Below, in pieces: positions 48,836 to 60,364 of a DNA stretch of 64,000 nucleotides (its first letter is position 1; each line of letters opens with the position of its first letter). The translations under genes and the position numbers were made by a program. The notes below the pieces were generated by a model. That model did no database searches. It was not told where the DNA came from and saw only the letters and a program-made list of their open reading frames with translations. Source of the stretch: Macrolepiota albuminosa (lineage: Eukaryota; Basidiomycota; Agaricomycetes; Agaricales; Agaricaceae); contig JAMWFC010000122.1 of the NCBI GenBank assembly GCA_027475525.1, positions 1,240,001 to 1,304,000 of the forward strand, in the 5' to 3' direction.

Positions 48836-49364
48836 GGGAGGGGGTCCTGCATTGTAGTAGTAGTAATAGTGGTTACCCCTTCTCAGCACCTTTTCTCTCC
48901 ATGGAGGTGTGGGGCCCCATCCTCCTGGAGGGCCTCCTCTGAGTGGCTTACCTGGGGGTTCATCATCCCAAGAGGGGTCATTCCTATTAGGGCAAGGTCC
49001 TGGTCTCCATGTAGGGGGTGGCAGGAGTAGTGGGCCAGTGGGCTGTCCTCAGGAGTTGACTTGGAGGGGGTTTTGTGGTGCTGGATGCTGGATGGACTTG
49101 CAGTGCCAGGCCAGGTGCTGGGTCAGGTGCCAGGTTGCACAGAGGGCATCCAACTCAGGATGGTCAAGCCTGCATTGGGAGCCATAAGGGGGTTCTGCAG
49201 ATTGAAGTAGGGTGGGGGGTTGCAATGGAAGTTTGGCTTGGGGGATGCTGGGGCAGTTGTGGGGAGCAGGGCCAGGGTTGTCACAGATGTGGGCATCAAT
49301 TGTTGTTGCCTTGAGTGAGCTCATCAATGTAGCACAGTGTGTCATCTGTACTGGTGGTATCAGC

Positions 49365-50117
49365 TGTCAGGTTCCGCTGAGTCGGGGGCTTTCCAGGAAA
49401 GCAACGCCCTTACAATGCGGACTTGACCTACGAATACTCGGGTGTCTGAAACTCCGGGGCTAGGACTCCGGGGTTCAAGACGAGGACAGGGGTAATCCCG
49501 GGATAGGGGACTAGAGTCCGGGGGTTTTGGGTTGGAGGTAACTGAGGTTAGAGGGGGTCGAGTCGCGAACCGGAGGTTCTAAGACGAGACCAAGTTAGTA
49601 AATCAAGAGTCGCGAAGTGCGTACCAAAACTTAGAGCACGCGAATACTTAGGCGTGCCAGTCGAAGCGTACCAATCAAGGCGTACCAGTCAAGCAAGAGG
49701 GCACGCAATAACCAAAGTAAAGCAAGTAACAGTGTATGTAATATCAAGACTAGCGAATACAACAGGGAGCTACACTATAAGTACTACGGGACCGGGTCTC
49801 AGGATTCCGGGGTGTCTGTGATGGGTTCCGGGGGTCATTGAGTAGCGGGCAGGGACTGTATACCGGGATCGCACGTGTGGGGCGCGCGATCAATTGACGC
49901 GGGGGGAGTCGTGATGCGTGATGTGTGATGGCCGGGAACGAGTCGCGTGATCCGATCGTTGATCGGGGCTGATGGCGGCTGATGGCGGTCCTTGATGCGC
50001 ATGATGGCGGTGTCGGCGGTCGTGATGGCGGGGCGTGTCCTGTGGGGTCGGAGGGAGGGTCCCGGATGGTGTTCCGGGGGTGTCCCGGGGTGGGCCCGGA
50101 GGGGAGGGGTCGTGACA
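49365..50117 (-). mobile_element. Young family-A solo LTR (TSD TCAGC)
   Basis: 753 bp, TGTCAGGTTCCGC...GGTCGTGACA on the plus strand, flanked by perfect TCAGC at 49360-49364 and 50118-50122. Its CpG content is high and it is very close to the A2 3' LTR, while the A4 sequence around it is strongly CpG-depleted. Confidence 0.93.
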
Positions 50118-51138
50118 TCAGCCTGGGGTCTCCTGGAGGTTGCTGGTGGTGGGAATCAGGCATTGTCCATTCATGGGAGCAGTTACAGGGGTCTCTGGAG
50201 TTGTCCCCAGGTCTTGAAGGTGCTAGGGATGAAGTTAGCTCTATAGTGAGCCAACAAACCTACCGTGTGGGCAGCAGGCTGATTGAATAGTCTGCCTGTC
50301 AGGTTGAGAGATTGCAGTATAGCTGAGGCATTTTGTTATTCTTCCTGTTGCATTGCTCTGGAGTTGGGACTATGGGAGGTGCCAGGGTCAGCTCTGGAAG
50401 TTCCCATCAGATGTGGATCAAACAGCCAGGGTCTGCGGCATCATTGAGGAGTTGAGGGAAGGGGGATGCATGGACTTTGTCAAGCAGCTGTTGCAGCTCT
50501 TTGTGGAGGATTGTGTTGCACCTATACTTGACCATGGCTTGTTCTGAGAGTTCTCCATAAGCAAGTCATTCTCTAAACTTGACCAGGCAGTATGCCCAGT
50601 CCTCTGGGGTGCCCTCAAAGTTGTCATGTTCAAATTCCGTGAGTAACACCCTTGTCCATTGTGTGAAGATCTCTGGTGAGATCCTGAGCAAACAGAGCAC
50701 CTCATTACATTAACGCTCATACTCCTTGAAGCATCGTTGTCCCATAGGTGACAGAGGGGTCTGTGCAGATGGAGTGGCAGCCAGATAGTGTCAAGGCTGA
50801 TGATCATAGTTGGGAGGTCCACAGGGTTGGGGGGCAGGGCATTGGTAAACCCAGAGATGCTCTAGTATGAGGAGACCTCCACTGTTTGTGCCATGGCTAG
50901 GTTAGGTGGAGGGGCCCAACTAGCTGAGGGCCCTAGGTCATAGAGTAATGAGTCAGAGGCCCAGTGGCAGTGGATGCGTTGGTGTTCATATGGGAGAGGG
51001 GGGTAAATGGGCAGGGGGTCTGAGCAGAGTAGTGGTTAGGTACTGGACATTTGTCAGGGTTGGTCTGGTAGCCTGTGGGGTAGTAAGTGTGAGTATATAT
51101 AGTCATCAAGAATGGTGTAAGGAGGAGTCTTGATATTA

Positions 51139-51923
51139 TGTCAGGTTCTGCTGAGTCAGAGGCTTTCCCAGAAAGCAACACCCTTACAAGATGGACTTGA
51201 TCTATGTGTACTCAGGTGTCTGGAACTCTGGAGCATGCTCTGGGGTTCAAGATGCAAACAGGGAATTCCTGGAGTCAAGGACTTAGTCCAGGGATCAGGG
51301 AAGTCAAAAGGAGTTAGGGGGTTAAGGTCAAGTCAAGAACTGGGGGTTCTGAGACAAGACTGGGGTTAGTAAACTTTAAGTCACAAAGTGCATACCAATC
51401 TCAAGAGTATGCATGCCAGTCAATGTGTACTAGTCAAAATCAAAGAGGCATGCTAACAATCAGTGTAATATCAAGACTAAAGTAATACAAGTGGATGACT
51501 ACTCTTTAAGTACATGTGGGGGTCACTCTGGGTTCCTGAGGGGTTCCAGGATGTCTGGGGCAGTTCCACAAGTTAATGGGTGATGGTGGGTAGAAGGGGA
51601 ACTATATACCAGGGATTGTGCATGTGGAGTGCATGATCAATTGGTGGAAAGGGGAGGTTGTGATGCATGATGTGTGATAGCCAGGGTGATTGGCATGATC
51701 TGATTGTTGATTGCAGGGTGATGGCTATGATGTCAAGTGATCCTGGAAGTTGTGATGAGAGGGCTGGCAGGGGCATGCATGATGGCAGGGTTGATGTGCA
51801 TGATGTGTGTGATGGCAGTCATGATGGCAGGTGTTGGTGGAGATGTGTTGTGGGGGTCAGCAAGGAGGTTCCAGAAGAAGCTCCAGGGATGTGGGGTGGA
51901 TCCTGGAGTGGAGAGTCATGATA
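51139..51923 (-). repeat. A4 5' LTR
   Basis: 785 bp, TGTCAGG...GTCATGATA on the plus strand, with a decayed terminus. The self-priming 13-mer lies next to it at about 51126-51138, and its complement inside the LTR near 51470. Confidence 0.85.
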
Positions 51924-52337
51924 GTTAGCAATAGTACAAAGGCACACTGGAGCAACATACTCCATTCAAAGACTCAAGCATTTCCACTCACCATTGAGTC
52001 TCCAAGGCATGAAAGGTTATTTAGCAGTAGTAGAGAAGCAAGATGCTATGAGAGTGGTGTGGAATGCCCTCTACAGGAAGCAAGGTGAAGAAGAGCTTGA
52101 GGTGCCCAAGAATGACTGGGGGCAGAGTTTCAGGAAAAGAATTGAGGAGAATGACCTGGTTAGCTATTTGGAGGAAACATTAACAACAAATCTCAGTTGC
52201 TAAGTCATATATATACTTAACAACAGGTCCTCAGGCAGAAATTGCTAACATGTATTTCAATTGCTTATAGGAGACAAAATGACTCAATATATTTCAACAT
52301 ATCTACAATAAATAACAAAACTAAGACTGTTGAGTGA
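51924..52337 (+). other. Unidentified coding-like remnant
   Basis: A frame at 51994-52203 reads MSLQGMKGYLAVVEKQDAMR and then KNDWGQSFRKRIEENDLVSYLEE. It looks like part of a protein but has no recognisable domain. The rest is AT-rich and holds nothing I can name. Confidence 0.25.
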
Positions 52338-53156
52338 TGTAAGGGTGATTTCTGGAGGCTATAGCTCAGTTATACAGCTGGCAGAGGGAGATCCAAAGTA
52401 TATTAGAGTATATACTAACAATATCATAATAACTACTCACTTGGCAGAGAGAGATTCAAAGAGAACAAGTCTAGAGATTTCTTATGCCAGGATTGATGCT
52501 TCTGGGGCCTCTAAAGCATGGGAAACAACTGTATAGGACAACAAAACCTTAAAAATTTGAAAATTGACTATCTAAACACATAATTGCACAAACAAAGCAG
52601 GAAAACTCCAGACTTTGGAAGTCAGAAAGGCAAACTCTGTGTTAGAGAGAGATGCCTTGTCCACTCAAAAGTTTGGTCTGTACTTATATTGATTGACATT
52701 ACTTAAGCAAGCAGCACCAATACCTGTGAGCCTTATGTTTTTCTTTTTCTTTATTTTATTTTCTTTCTGAATTATTAGAAATCATAGCTATAAATTCTGT
52801 TTACAATTTTTGCCACCGTCAGTTATTTCTCTACTTACCATGAAACATCTGAGGGTGAGCTCATCTCTACTTACAATTCTCAATACACTTTTACTTACTT
52901 ACCTGTAGCTTAATCTTGTATATTGTTCTACACTCTGGCTTATGTAAGCAGTCTGTATGCAGTGTTGAAGAGGCCATACTTGTCTGAATGATAGGCAAAG
53001 AACCAGAGCACCTCAAAGACTAAAAGTAGTACTAATAGATAGTGTTGAAAGAATAGAAACAGAAGTGAAAGAATGAGAGAAGAAATAAGAAAATGAATAA
53101 AAGGAGAATGAAGAAATAAGGTGAAAGAGGGAAGAAATGAGGAGTCCTCTGACTCC
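52338..53156 (-). repeat. Decayed family-D LTR split by solo LTR J
   Basis: TGTAAGGGTG at 52338 to CCTCTGACT near 53156 aligns with D1 over its whole length once the 293-bp J insertion plus one copy of its duplication are removed. CpG-depleted and old. Confidence 0.82.
52640..52932. mobile_element. Solo LTR of a further family (J), TSD CTCTG
   Basis: 293 bp, TGTTAG...TCTACA, inserted in the middle of a family-D LTR. Perfect CTCTG flanks lie at 52635-52639 and 52933-52937. AT-rich. No other copy was seen here, so the strand is unknown. Confidence 0.75.
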
Positions 53157-54234
53157 TGAAAGAGTGGTCATCAGGAAGATTGATAGGAATGTGCTAATAA
53201 ACAAAGCAATTCATGGGACACAGAAGGCTTTTGACTAGCAACAGTGTAGGAAGGTGCTTCTCAGAGGCTTGAGCCCTGAAAGGAGTGCCAACCAATCAGA
53301 AGAAATTAGCTCCTGTTTAGTGCTCACAAAAAGGAAATCAACATTTGACAATTAGCAGCTCTTTGCACCATTGCTAGTTAAACAAAGACAATCACTGGTC
53401 TTTATTTCTTTTTATGACATGCTTCTTGCATGGATCTGCTTATTATTTACAAACAATTTTCTCATTGCTTCTAGGCTGGCACAATACTAGCTATTGAACT
53501 GCACTGGTAAAGGGGTTTTTCCACTATGAAAATCTACTAAGTGTTTCCCTCTTTTTCTTATTTTCTTTGATCACTTACAAATTTTGCATTTTTGATACAA
53601 GAAGGGAGTTATTATACAGATCAAGACAAAGTTCAAATTTACTAACTAAGAGAGTCACTAAGAAATAGCAAGTATTTGTCATATGTAGGCAGGTCAGGAT
53701 TGGTCAATGGTAACAAGTCTCTATCTTAAATGTTGTTGCTAGCTTGTTACTCTAACATGTCAGCAATATCATCAAAGTTCAGACAAGAGGTCTCCATGTT
53801 GCTCCAGGTTATTAAGATGTGCTTAGATATCAGCAATGTCACAATTGATGTTCTTGGCAACTTGATTAATGTAGTAGCACTGACAGCAAAGTTCTTTGAT
53901 AGGATGAAGAGCAATCACAGGATAGGAAACACAATTACCAAGCCAAGAGAAGGTATCACCAGTAATGTGGATAGTGGGATGAGGAGACCAGAAGGGGTTG
54001 ACCTTGAAAAAATTAGCAAAAGAAGAAGCAGAAGATGGTAGCAACTCACATGGACAATAATGAGCACACAGGCTTCCTACTCATAGTTCTTGTTGCCAGG
54101 AGACATCTCTCTTGCCACAGAAGAATGTACACCATAGGATCAGGAGACTAATTTCTAAATCATGTCCAAGTGCCCACTCTTAGCATATTCAAATGACCAC
54201 TCAGCCTGTTCTATCCTCTTTCACCTTCTAGTAG
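53157..54234. other. Unassigned AT-rich sequence
   Basis: No supported gene. A minus-strand stretch near 53823-54044 (HPTIHITGDTFSWLGN) has a faint resemblance to retroelement coding sequence, but it is too short and broken to assign. Confidence 0.25.
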
Positions 54235-55066
54235 TGATACATCTGCCTCATTCAAGACAGACAAAAAGAGCACAAAGGTCCCAAAATACCCTAAGCAAAC
54301 ACTGAAAACTGTAAGCATAAAAGAGTCAAAAACCATAAACTCAGGGCAAGCTCACCAAAGAACTAACCACAACCCATGAAATGGTGATAACAGAAGTGGT
54401 AAAATGTGTGGTGGGAAAGTCACAATCAAAGATTGATGAGATGGCAATAGCCAAGAGGTGGCAGTGCTTGTCAGGAATGTGATCTTGGCATAAACTCTGA
54501 GATCTGATTCCCATCAAAAGTTTACATTACACATCAGTATGCCCATCAGCCTGTAACTCCATTCTGAAAAATACATTGCACTCTCTTGACTATGGCCTCC
54601 CTCTGCAGAACCAGCCCACTGTGGCCACAAAACAATGATAAAGCAAGCTCAAGAAGAGAGAAAAAGACAAGGAGAGATGAAAAAGGGATAAAAAGGTAGC
54701 AAGAGAAGGATTAGCTGGAAAATTTAGTAACCATGTGCACCACATACTGGCAGAAGCAATAATTGAGTGCCCAGGCCTAGCAACAAGATAAACCAAGTAC
54801 CCAGTATCAATTGCACAATGGTCACAATGGTCAAACATGTCATTACATTGTGGTCTGTGCATAGGGATGGAAGGTATAAAAGGGGAAGAATAATGGGGGA
54901 GGCAGGCAAGCAACCTACTTGCCATGGTTTGGAGTCTCCAGGGAGTGGACATCTTAGGCCTATGAGTGAATTTGTTGACTTCAGGCTTAGTAGTAATACT
55001 ATTTGTCCCACAATTTTGAGTGTGAATTTAATTTTACATTCAAATTTAATTCAATAAAAATTATCA
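54235..55066 (+). repeat. Second family-G repeat, probable solo LTR
   Basis: Aligns with the two halves of 44215-45562. It starts TGATAC and may end TTATCA (55066), complementary termini of about 830 bp. A good TATA box (GGTATAAAAGGGG, 54869-54881) supports an LTR promoter. The flanks AGTAG and CTACA do not match. Confidence 0.5.
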
Positions 55067-56479
55067 CTACACTACTTTTACAAAGTGTGTGTGCACGTAA
55101 CTTAGCCTCACAAGCTTTTTTAAATTGAAGTTGTATTTATTCAAAGTTTAGTTCAATTACATTTAGACTACTTTACATAAATAAAACTCACATTTCACAT
55201 CAGTAGTCAGCCTTGATAAGTCATATGCATGAACTTTACTTAGCATCAATTATTGTTAGTCATACTCCATTATATACCAGGGCCCAATTAAACTGTATTA
55301 GTAATAGCACAGCCACCAATATAGTACATAAGGGCAGTTTGTAGAATTCTATCCACAGGCTGAACAATTGCAGTGTTCTTCTTGCCTACACACTGAACCA
55401 ACTGTAAGCTCTCTAGTGAGGTCTGACTGCTCAATTAGCCTTGCTAGTCTCTTGCCTGACTCTTGCTTGTATCTATGCCCACTTGACTCCTGCTTGTCAC
55501 CAGTGCTCACTAGCTCTGTGAAAGGAGTTCTGCAGACATTAAGCATTCTCCTTGCACATAGGGAGGAAAATATAACCAGCACTGATGAGGTTCATCTTGG
55601 GCCATCATTGTGTCTTCAGACATGGGAGCCTCAGATCCACCACAAACACCAGAGATAGTGAGAGAAAAGGAGGAAACACAGAAAAGGCACAACTCACTGA
55701 TAACCACTGGTGCTATTCTAGTGACAATTGGTGGTGATTAGGGGAGTAATGCAAAGAAGGAGTGCTTGTACTGCTAATAACTCATCTACACTGGAAACAA
55801 CAATTATGAGAGGAGCATCATTGTCTACTTTGCTCTTGGCATCTTTCTCAGTGGTCTCACTTTCATCAGAGAACAACTCAGTAGTGGATAATACAACAGA
55901 AGTAGAAGGCACTAATTCACAGCACTTACCAGGGCTCTTACTAAGAAATACATATAGTACGAGACTTGCATTTGAGCAAAGAAGGTTGCTGAGGTAAATG
56001 AGTGGTGGGCACTGCTATAGTAGTTCCATCTTGGGTAATCAAGAGCACTAAGCTTGCAGCACTAATCAAAGTAGGTTGGTTTGCATTACAAACCAGTATA
56101 GCATGCTCATAATTCTTCTTTATGCTAGCATCCTTACTTTGCTTATAGGTCTGAATGCCATTAAAGGCACATCCACATTGTAACACATCACAGCAATAAC
56201 AGGGTAGAGAAACTGTAGGGAACCAACAATCCTTGGAATTGTTTCTCTTTCATGCTCTCAGTACCAGGCCATACATTAGGATAGAGCATCACAATGGTAC
56301 GTTTCATACATTGTACGGAAGCTCGCTTTGTGCCATACCATACATGTCCAGCAGAGTTTGCTACACTGGAGTGGAGCAGTGCCCACAGTGCCATAGAACA
56401 CAGAGCCATGGACATGTCACAATGTGCTGTATGACATGGTACAGTGGATCAATAAAAAGTGGGCATACACATGCACACG
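55067..56479. other. Unassigned sequence with protein-like remnants
   Basis: Several minus-strand frames of 60-80 codons near 55718-56415 look faintly coding but share no recognisable domain and are separated by stops. No RNA gene or LTR ends were found. Confidence 0.25.
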
Positions 56480-57600
56480 CAGGCCCAGCAGATGCCAGCA
56501 GACACTAGCAGACATCAATGTGTGTCAGCGGCTGCCAGCAGGCATCAGCCCATGAGTGAAAACCTCCTTCATTGGTGGACGTCATAGCATGAATAAACCC
56601 TCCTCGAGGTTCCCCACTTCCCTCCCCTCTCTCTTTCTCCCTGCAATAACTCAAGGCTGCGTGCCTCCCCTTCCCTCCTTTTCCCACCCTGAATGCCAGT
56701 ATACATCCACAAAAGGGCCCTGCAGACCTATGCAGGCCTATGCAAGCCACCAGCAGACATTCATGCAGATGTATGTCGACGGACTCAAACCTATGCAGGC
56801 CCATGCAGGCCTGCACAGGGCACCAGCAGACATCCACAGAGGCCTACACAAGTCCACGGAGGCTGGTTAAACTAAAAAAAAAAGGTAACTCTGATCTCCT
56901 CATGCCTGTGGGGGGAAATTGAACCCCTGGCCTTGGGGAAGCCTCCAGCAACGGAACACACATTTAACCATTGTACCACAGGTCTGTTACTAATGGATAA
57001 ATTCAGAGGTTGAATAACACAATAAATGGACACCCACCTACATTTCCGCAGGTCCCTGTATGGATTTTTTGAGGTGAAAGAGGGGTGGCATACCTCCCAA
57101 AAGAGTTTTTGTGGCTTGAAAGAGATGTTGGCATCAGCAGTCATTAGCTGGCCATCAGCTGGCATCTGTCAGAGTTTGTCAGCAGCCATTGTGACCTGCT
57201 GGCATCTGTTGGCATCCACCAAATATCTGCTGGTATTGTCTGGCATTGCCTGGCATCAGGGCAGGAGAGAAGGAAATGGAGTGCGTGGGTGTCCACTGCA
57301 TAGGGTGGCATCTCAGAGAGTGTGGGAGGTGGTGGAAGAGGGATAGGAGTGGGGAGGAGCGTGGGTGTCCGCTGATACACCAGCAGACATAGCAGACGTT
57401 GGACATCAGGTCAGGGGGGAGGAGGGAAGTGGGGTGCATGTGGTGGACGGGAGTAGCATGTGTGGTAGTGTGGGGAGTAGAGAGGATGATACTGGGGAGA
57501 AAGAGGGGGAAGGGTGGAAAAGGGTACATGAGTATCCACTGTTTGCTGGCATGTGAGCTAGCTGACATCAGCAGTGCAACCAGTTCTAGTAGTTCAGTGG
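56480..57600. repeat. Region of degenerate CAGCAGACATC / CTGGCATCTG repeats
   Basis: Variants of GCCAGCAGACAT and its complement CTGCTGGCATC recur from 56487 to about 57560, plus ATGCAGGCC variants near 56730-56830. Spacing is irregular, so this is not a regular satellite. The tRNA-like element at 56905-56982 lies in the middle. No gene supported. Confidence 0.4.
56905..56982 (-). ncRNA. tRNA-derived element (SINE head or tRNA pseudogene)
   Basis: The minus strand has an A box (TGGTACAATGG) and B box (GGGTTCAATTTCC), with CCTGT at the start pairing ACAGG at the end like part of an acceptor stem. A run of T follows downstream on the minus strand (complement 56875-56883), a possible Pol III stop. 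The anticodon stem is poor and the middle is long, as in a class II tRNA. I therefore call it tRNA-derived, not a working tRNA. Confidence 0.5.
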
Positions 57601-58044
57601 AATATTTGTTTATTGATATTCAATATTGTGTATAGCGGTGGATTTTACTCCCCCTACTCCACCTTAATGGGGTCTAATGATGTGTTTTTATATGGGTACA
57701 TTTTTGCTCTACATGTACATTGTACTGACCTGTAGTAAGCACCTGTGGTAGTTGATCTGACCAAAACTCTAGAAATTACTGAAGTGAGATAGGATGGAGG
57801 ATTTTGCACATGTGATCATTCCAGTGCATGTGACAAGTAACGATACACCAGGGCTGGCTATCTTTTTTACAAAGACCAGCACAAAGGTGGCCAGCCACAG
57901 TGTATTATCAACTGGTCACATGCACTGGAATGAACACACATGCAAATTCATCCATCTTATGCTATTGCAAAAATCTCTTGAGTTTTCAACAAATCAAATT
58001 CATGATGCTAGCGGATGTCAGCATCCGCCAGCTATTATATAATG

Positions 58045-58140
58045 TGCACTAGGGAGAGTCAAACCTGCCTCTTGTGCACAATATGAAATATCAATTTATC
58101 AATATTCCATTGTACCACAGGCACTTACTACAACTCAGAA
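58045..58140 (-). repeat. SINE-like tRNA-derived repeat, minus strand
   Basis: Minus strand: GCCTGTGGTACAATGGAATAT, then GGTTTGACTCTCC and CTAGTGCA. This is the same A-box/B-box/tail arrangement as the copies at 60365 and 60600. Confidence 0.5.
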
Positions 58141-58281
58141 CAGTGTTCATGTAGTGCACAAATGGACCCATATAGAATTGGAATAGATAGTGTTATCAAT
58201 TTTTACTTGTAGTGATATGACGCTGTACCAGCAGTCAGAGACACAACATGCACCAGAAGTCAAAATAAATATTTAATCATA

Positions 58282-58435
58282 AGGCTGAAAACTGTAAGCC
58301 TTCTGGTAGCAGTCTCAACAAATTATATCTCCAAAAACACCCCAATAAATACACAGACAGGCTGAAAACTGTAAGCCTTCTGGTAGCAGTCTCAACAAAT
58401 TATATCTCCAAAAACACCCCAATAAATACACAGAC
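58282..58435 (+). repeat. 77-bp tandem duplication in the family-F LTR
   Basis: Adjacent copies with period 77, ending just before the target duplication of the A solo LTR. The other F copy has this segment once. Confidence 0.92.
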
Positions 58436-58441
58436 AGTACA

Positions 58442-59278
58442 TGTCACGACCCCTCCCCTCCGGGCCCACCCCGGGACACCCCTGGAACACCCTCCGGGAC
58501 CCTCCCTCCGACCCCACAGGACACGACCCCTCCCCTCCGGGCCCACCCCGGGACACCCCTGGAACACCCTCCGGGACCCTCCCTCCGACCCCACAGGACA
58601 CGCCCCGCCATCACAACCGCTGACACCGCCATCACGCGCATCAATGACCGCCATCAGCCGCCACCAGCCCCGATCAACGATCAGATCACGTGACTCATTC
58701 CCGGCCATCACGCATCACGCATCACAACTCCCTCCGCGCCAATTGATCGCGCACCCCACACGCGCGATCCAGGTATACAGTCCCTGCCCACTATTCAATG
58801 ACTCCTGGAACCCATCCCAGACACCCAGGAACCCTGAGACCCGGTCCTGTAGTACTTATAGCGTAGTTCCCTGTTGTATTCGCTAGTCTTGATATTACAC
58901 TGCTTACACTGTTTTCACTTGGTTACTTGAATTGTTGCGTGCCCTCTATTTGACTGGTACACATTGACTGGCACGCTTGACTGGCACGCTCAGACAATTG
59001 CGTGCTCTAAGACTGGTACGCGCTTTGCGACTTTAATTTACTAACTTGGTCTCGTCTTAGAACCTCTGGTTCACGACTCGACCCCCACCCAAATTCCCCA
59101 ACTGCTCGCCACCCAAAACCCCCAGACCAAGTCCCCTCTCCCAGGAGTACCCCTGTCCATGTCTTGAACCCCGGAGTCCTAGCCCCGGAGTTCCAGATAC
59201 CCGAGTATCCGTGGGTCAAGTCCGCATTGTAAGGGCGATTGCTTTCTCGGAAAGCCCCTGACTCAGCGGAACCTGACA
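58442..59278 (+). mobile_element. Young family-A solo LTR (TSD GTACA)
   Basis: TGTCACGACC...GAACCTGACA, flanked by perfect GTACA at 58437-58441 and 59279-59283. It is 837 bp including a 77-bp duplication near its start, so 760 bp without it, normal for the family. CpG-rich and young. Confidence 0.93.
58445..58598 (+). repeat. 77-bp tandem duplication at the start of the A solo LTR
   Basis: Adjacent copies with period 77, only a few bases into the LTR. No other family-A LTR in the window has it. Confidence 0.92.
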
Positions 59279-59387
59279 GTACAGAATAAAGGGCAAGGAC
59301 CAGCTCAAGCTATTTACACAACAATAGTCCAACCACTGTAATGGGGAGGAGAAGCATAGGAGCTGGCAGAAGTGACAAAATGGAATC

Positions 59388-59541
59388 AATTTGTGATGAT
59401 CTAGATCAAGATCAGATCTGACAATGCCTGATTTGACATGACTGAAAGGGGAAAGGAAAGGAAGAATTTGTGATGATCTAGATCAAGATCAGATCTGACA
59501 ATGCCTGATTTGACATGACTGAAAGGGGAAAGGAAAAGAAG
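59388..59541 (+). repeat. 77-bp tandem duplication in the second half of the F LTR
   Basis: Adjacent copies with period 77. The reverse F copy near 48450-48570 carries the segment once. Confidence 0.92.
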
Positions 59542-60364
59542 CATGGAGGGATGTCAAAAGAAGCATGGAATGCAGGGAAGCGCTAAAAGGGGAAAGAAGG
59601 ATCTATGAATGGGATCGTGCTAAATGGAGCTGAAGCAAATGGGGAAGTGGCAATCAGAGACATCCAGAGGAATGATGGAACAAGAAGTTGAATGGTGGAA
59701 CTGGTGGCACCAAAACATGCCTCCCAAAAGGGAAATTGGACTATCAAATATGTTCTGGAGGCTGGGGAGTTGACAACAAAAGAGTCATGTGTAGATAGTG
59801 GTCTGTGCACCAGAAAAACAGTATAAATAGCCCAAGTTTAGTAGAGAATAGACAGGCAATTGATAGGCAAAGGCTCGGTGGTTCCCAGGGAGTGAATCAC
59901 TTAGGCTAGAGTTTATTGAACACCTCTTATTAGAAGTCTATTGGTAGACAAAAGCTTGGTGGTTTCTAGGGAGTGAACTACTTAGGCTGGAGTTTATTGA
60001 GAACCTTCTTCTGCATTGCAGGATATTTATTCTGTGAAGCACTCAATACATCAACATTATCTTCAAGCACTAGTGTGGATTAGAGGTCACTTTCTAAGAC
60101 TTCAAGAAAGCCCCAGAACTATCAGTACTACTTGCAACCAAGTACTACAGTAGTAAATTGACAGAGGGTGGAAGGGGTCCACTAGAGTGGTATCCTGTAC
60201 ATGGATGGATCAAAGAATTTACTGCAACTGGTGCATCTATATTGAATTGACAATATTAGACTGATATTTATTTACACCATAGAAGTATACAGGAAAGAGG
60301 AAAACCATGGGGTGTAGCAGAATATTAGACTGATATTGATTTACACCATAGCTTTATACAGTAA

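Larger units (their letters stand above)
46264..51106 (-). pseudogene. A4 gag and protease remains
   Basis: The minus-strand frame starts MTIYTHTY at 51106. Recognisable parts, in transcript order, are the proline-rich N-terminus (51106-50130), its continuation after the A solo LTR (49364-48836), the capsid-like domain (47934-47500), zinc-knuckle region (about 47080), protease 1 (LVDSGTTDNF, about 46770) and the start of protease 2 (about 46285). Protease 2 has Asn in place of the catalytic Asp, as in A2, and a one-base loss just after it. Many stops are present. Confidence 0.82.
46264..51923 (-). mobile_element. Truncated decayed family-A element A4
   Basis: On the minus strand it contains the 5' LTR (51139-51923), gag and the protease region, and stops inside protease 2 at 46264. 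RT, integrase, the antisense gene and the 3' LTR are missing. It is interrupted by a family-F LTR (47985-48835) and a young family-A solo LTR (49365-50117). The self-priming 13-mer lies beside the LTR. Confidence 0.88.
58208..60149 (+). repeat. Family-F LTR split by an A solo LTR
   Basis: The pieces 58208-58441 and 59284-60149 together align with the reverse complement of 47985-48835. A TATAAATAGCCC promoter core is at 59822-59833, and the end is AAGTACTACA (60149). The left end has diverged. Two 77-bp duplications lie inside (58282, 59388). Confidence 0.7.

Noticed and set aside
56480..57600. CRISPR-like array from repeated CAGCAGACATC motifs
   Set aside because: Motifs vary in sequence, spacing and orientation, and the DNA is fungal; no true repeat-spacer pattern.
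59870..60000. An eleventh tandem duplication near the GGTGGTT...AGGGAGTGAA motif
   Set aside because: The two copies are divergent and the period is about 81, not 77; it looks like an old natural duplication inside the LTR.
58208..60149. Target duplication for the family-F LTR
   Set aside because: The flanks TTACT and GTAGT do not match and the left end has diverged, so none is claimed.
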